A stretch of DNA of 64,000 bases from Muricea muricata (taxonomy: Eukaryota > Cnidaria > Anthozoa > Malacalcyonacea > Plexauridae), in the NCBI GenBank assembly GCA_963855995.1, contig OY979717.1, positions 52,459,140-52,523,139 on the forward strand. Direction: 5' to 3'. Position numbers and translations under genes: made by a program. A model generated the notes under the pieces. It saw only the letters and a list, made by a program, of their open reading frames with translations. It was not told the DNA's origin and ran no database searches. Positions 62,381-64,000 of the stretch are shown here, one piece after another. Positions within the stretch are counted from its first letter, which is position 1, and each line of letters starts with the position of its first letter.

Positions 62381-64000
62381 CGTATGGCTTTTTGATGTCT
62401 TCTGAAGAACTGAAAATGACAAGCATAGACTGCAGATGGTATATTGTTTACTCACAAACTCCAAACATAGGGTTTAATTTAGCTAAGTGGCCTTGCTGCC
62501 CAATATATTTCCTATATTGTGCTTTGCACGCATCTAAATTTATAAAGTCCGTCATTGCATGCTAAACTGTTTTTTATTGGAGATCAATAATTAAGGACCA
62601 TGCATATAGATAATTTTAACACAGTAGAGAAATTATTAACTAAATCAACTTTTCACAATAAAATATTTAGTTATGCGTGCTGTTCTGCTGTAGAATAATT
62701 TAGTCGTCTATCATCATGTCTAACGGCATTAATTAAGCTCTATAGTTTTTAAAGTCAGACGCCAGGCAAGACTAGCAATAGTTATATACAATATACTGCT
62801 GTTATCACATGTTGAAAATGATACCCACGATATGCAAACACTTCAAAATGAGAATTTCATTCCCCAGTCATTTTTCATTAAACGCCAATAAACTTGGTAT
62901 GCAAATTTTTCTAGCAGATGAGTGTTATATTATCTTCAATTCAAGGCTAAACAAAACTCTTGTCTAAGGTTACAAGCTTGCACACAATTTTCACTAAATT
63001 AACTTTCTAATAGATTATTACTTCTACGTGACAATTCGTTCAGTTGTCTCGTATCATGAATAAATAATAATAGCAAACCAGAATAGGGATAAAGTGTACC
63101 GCGTAAAGTCTTGAAATACCTTTGCCGGTTTTGTGGCAAAACAGTTCTTTTTCAATTGTTTTATCATTATTAACAATCTGGAATGATATTTTCAATATTT
63201 TTACGGAAACAGTTTAGAAAGTAGCAAAACTCGTCTGGGATATTTTCATCTGGGACATCGTGAATTAGTGAGCATCCGGGACTTGAATTTGCCCCCCAAA
63301 CAACACGTTCTCCAATTTTAACCCCCATCTAGTGTCATTTATGATCTCCATGGGGAAACAGGCATAAGCCTGTTGAATGAGCCTGTTCGCAGGCTAGGGA
63401 AAGTACAGCAAATTGCCAAGAATAGTGTGCTGCCTTGCTGGGTAGCAGATGTAAAATGCTCTCGTGAACCATAAAATTTTTTATCATTGTTCACTATAGT
63501 TTGGCAAATTAGCCATAGAGTGACAAATAAAATTTCAAAAGCTTCAAAACAGATCAGCAAGAGTAATCACTAGAGATAACTGGGACGTTAAATTTTAAAA
63601 TCTTAAAAAATTTTAATCGGCAACCTCTTAATGAGATAAGATTATCTGAAACATATACATTGATATCAGACAAGTTTCAAATATCTAATAATCATCGGTA
63701 TAATTTATGTAGCAAAAATAATTTATGTGGCTTTATGTCGAAGTTTTAGTTATTAAAACAAAAAAAAACAAATGCAATGAAACGAAGCTTTAGCTATTCT
63801 GGAGCTAATTTCATTGAATTAAAGATGTACCAACAAAAATGTAAACGGCTCTTTAGTTAATCTTTTCACGATATTTACATCCGTCCCTTAAAAAGTAATG
63901 TATACAAACGGGTGTTGTGTATAGTCAGGTAGTCACGTAAGACCTGTGAAGTTCGGGGATTTTAAAACGTCATTTGCGTCTTAAATGGAAGACGGAGCCA
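62381..64000. other. 5' side of GPCR 5 and window end, no gene recognised
   Basis: AT-rich sequence with no recognisable coding family. A short dispersed palindromic motif lies at 63381-63397. Confidence 0.4.

Overview
This looks like animal nuclear DNA. It is AT-rich and gene-sparse, its genes have spliceosomal introns, and it is crowded with fold-back elements, Penelope-like elements (PLEs), BEL/Pao retrotransposons and (TA)n tracts. A 28S rRNA fragment, a family of short class A GPCR genes and several short repeat motifs suggest an anthozoan cnidarian such as a coral or sea anemone. That placement is inference, because no search could be run.

Layout. 1-5.3 kb: MITE-like elements, a tRNA-derived SINE and a 27-bp minisatellite. 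5.3-17 kb: a tandem cluster of single-exon GPCR genes on the + strand, with two intact copies (5943-6827 and 11870-12760) and two pseudogenes. One pseudogene is split by a 370-bp insert that is mostly a 28S rRNA fragment; the other has lost TM3 to ECL2. A fifth, more divergent relative lies on the - strand at 61518-62380 and carries a single frameshift in a homopolymer.

19.8-36.9 kb: a complete six-exon mitochondrial citrate carrier gene (SLC25A1, 310 aa). I rebuilt it from splice sites with consistent phases; its first intron is GC-AG. Its 12.3-kb intron 2 holds a 5'-truncated BEL/Pao copy, an inverted pair of hammerhead-ribozyme units between (TA)n tracts, and a full-length BEL/Pao element with near-identical LTRs. 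That BEL/Pao element sits inside one arm of a head-to-head PLE dimer.

38.2-38.85 kb: a 630-bp G-rich pentanucleotide array. 39.1-50.5 kb, - strand: a complete seven-exon gene for a secreted, probably GPI-anchored alkaline-phosphatase-superfamily enzyme (393 aa, NPP-like active site). 50.6-61.5 kb: mostly non-coding, with several inverted-repeat elements, a second head-to-head PLE dimer (57.5-59.8 kb) and a 74-bp triplication. 61.5-64 kb: the fifth GPCR and unassigned DNA.

The host genes do not form one pathway. The strongest candidates for something unusual are the head-to-head PLE or retrozyme dimers, two of the three abutting (TA)n tracts and one carrying opposed hammerhead ribozymes, and the rRNA fragment inside a receptor gene.
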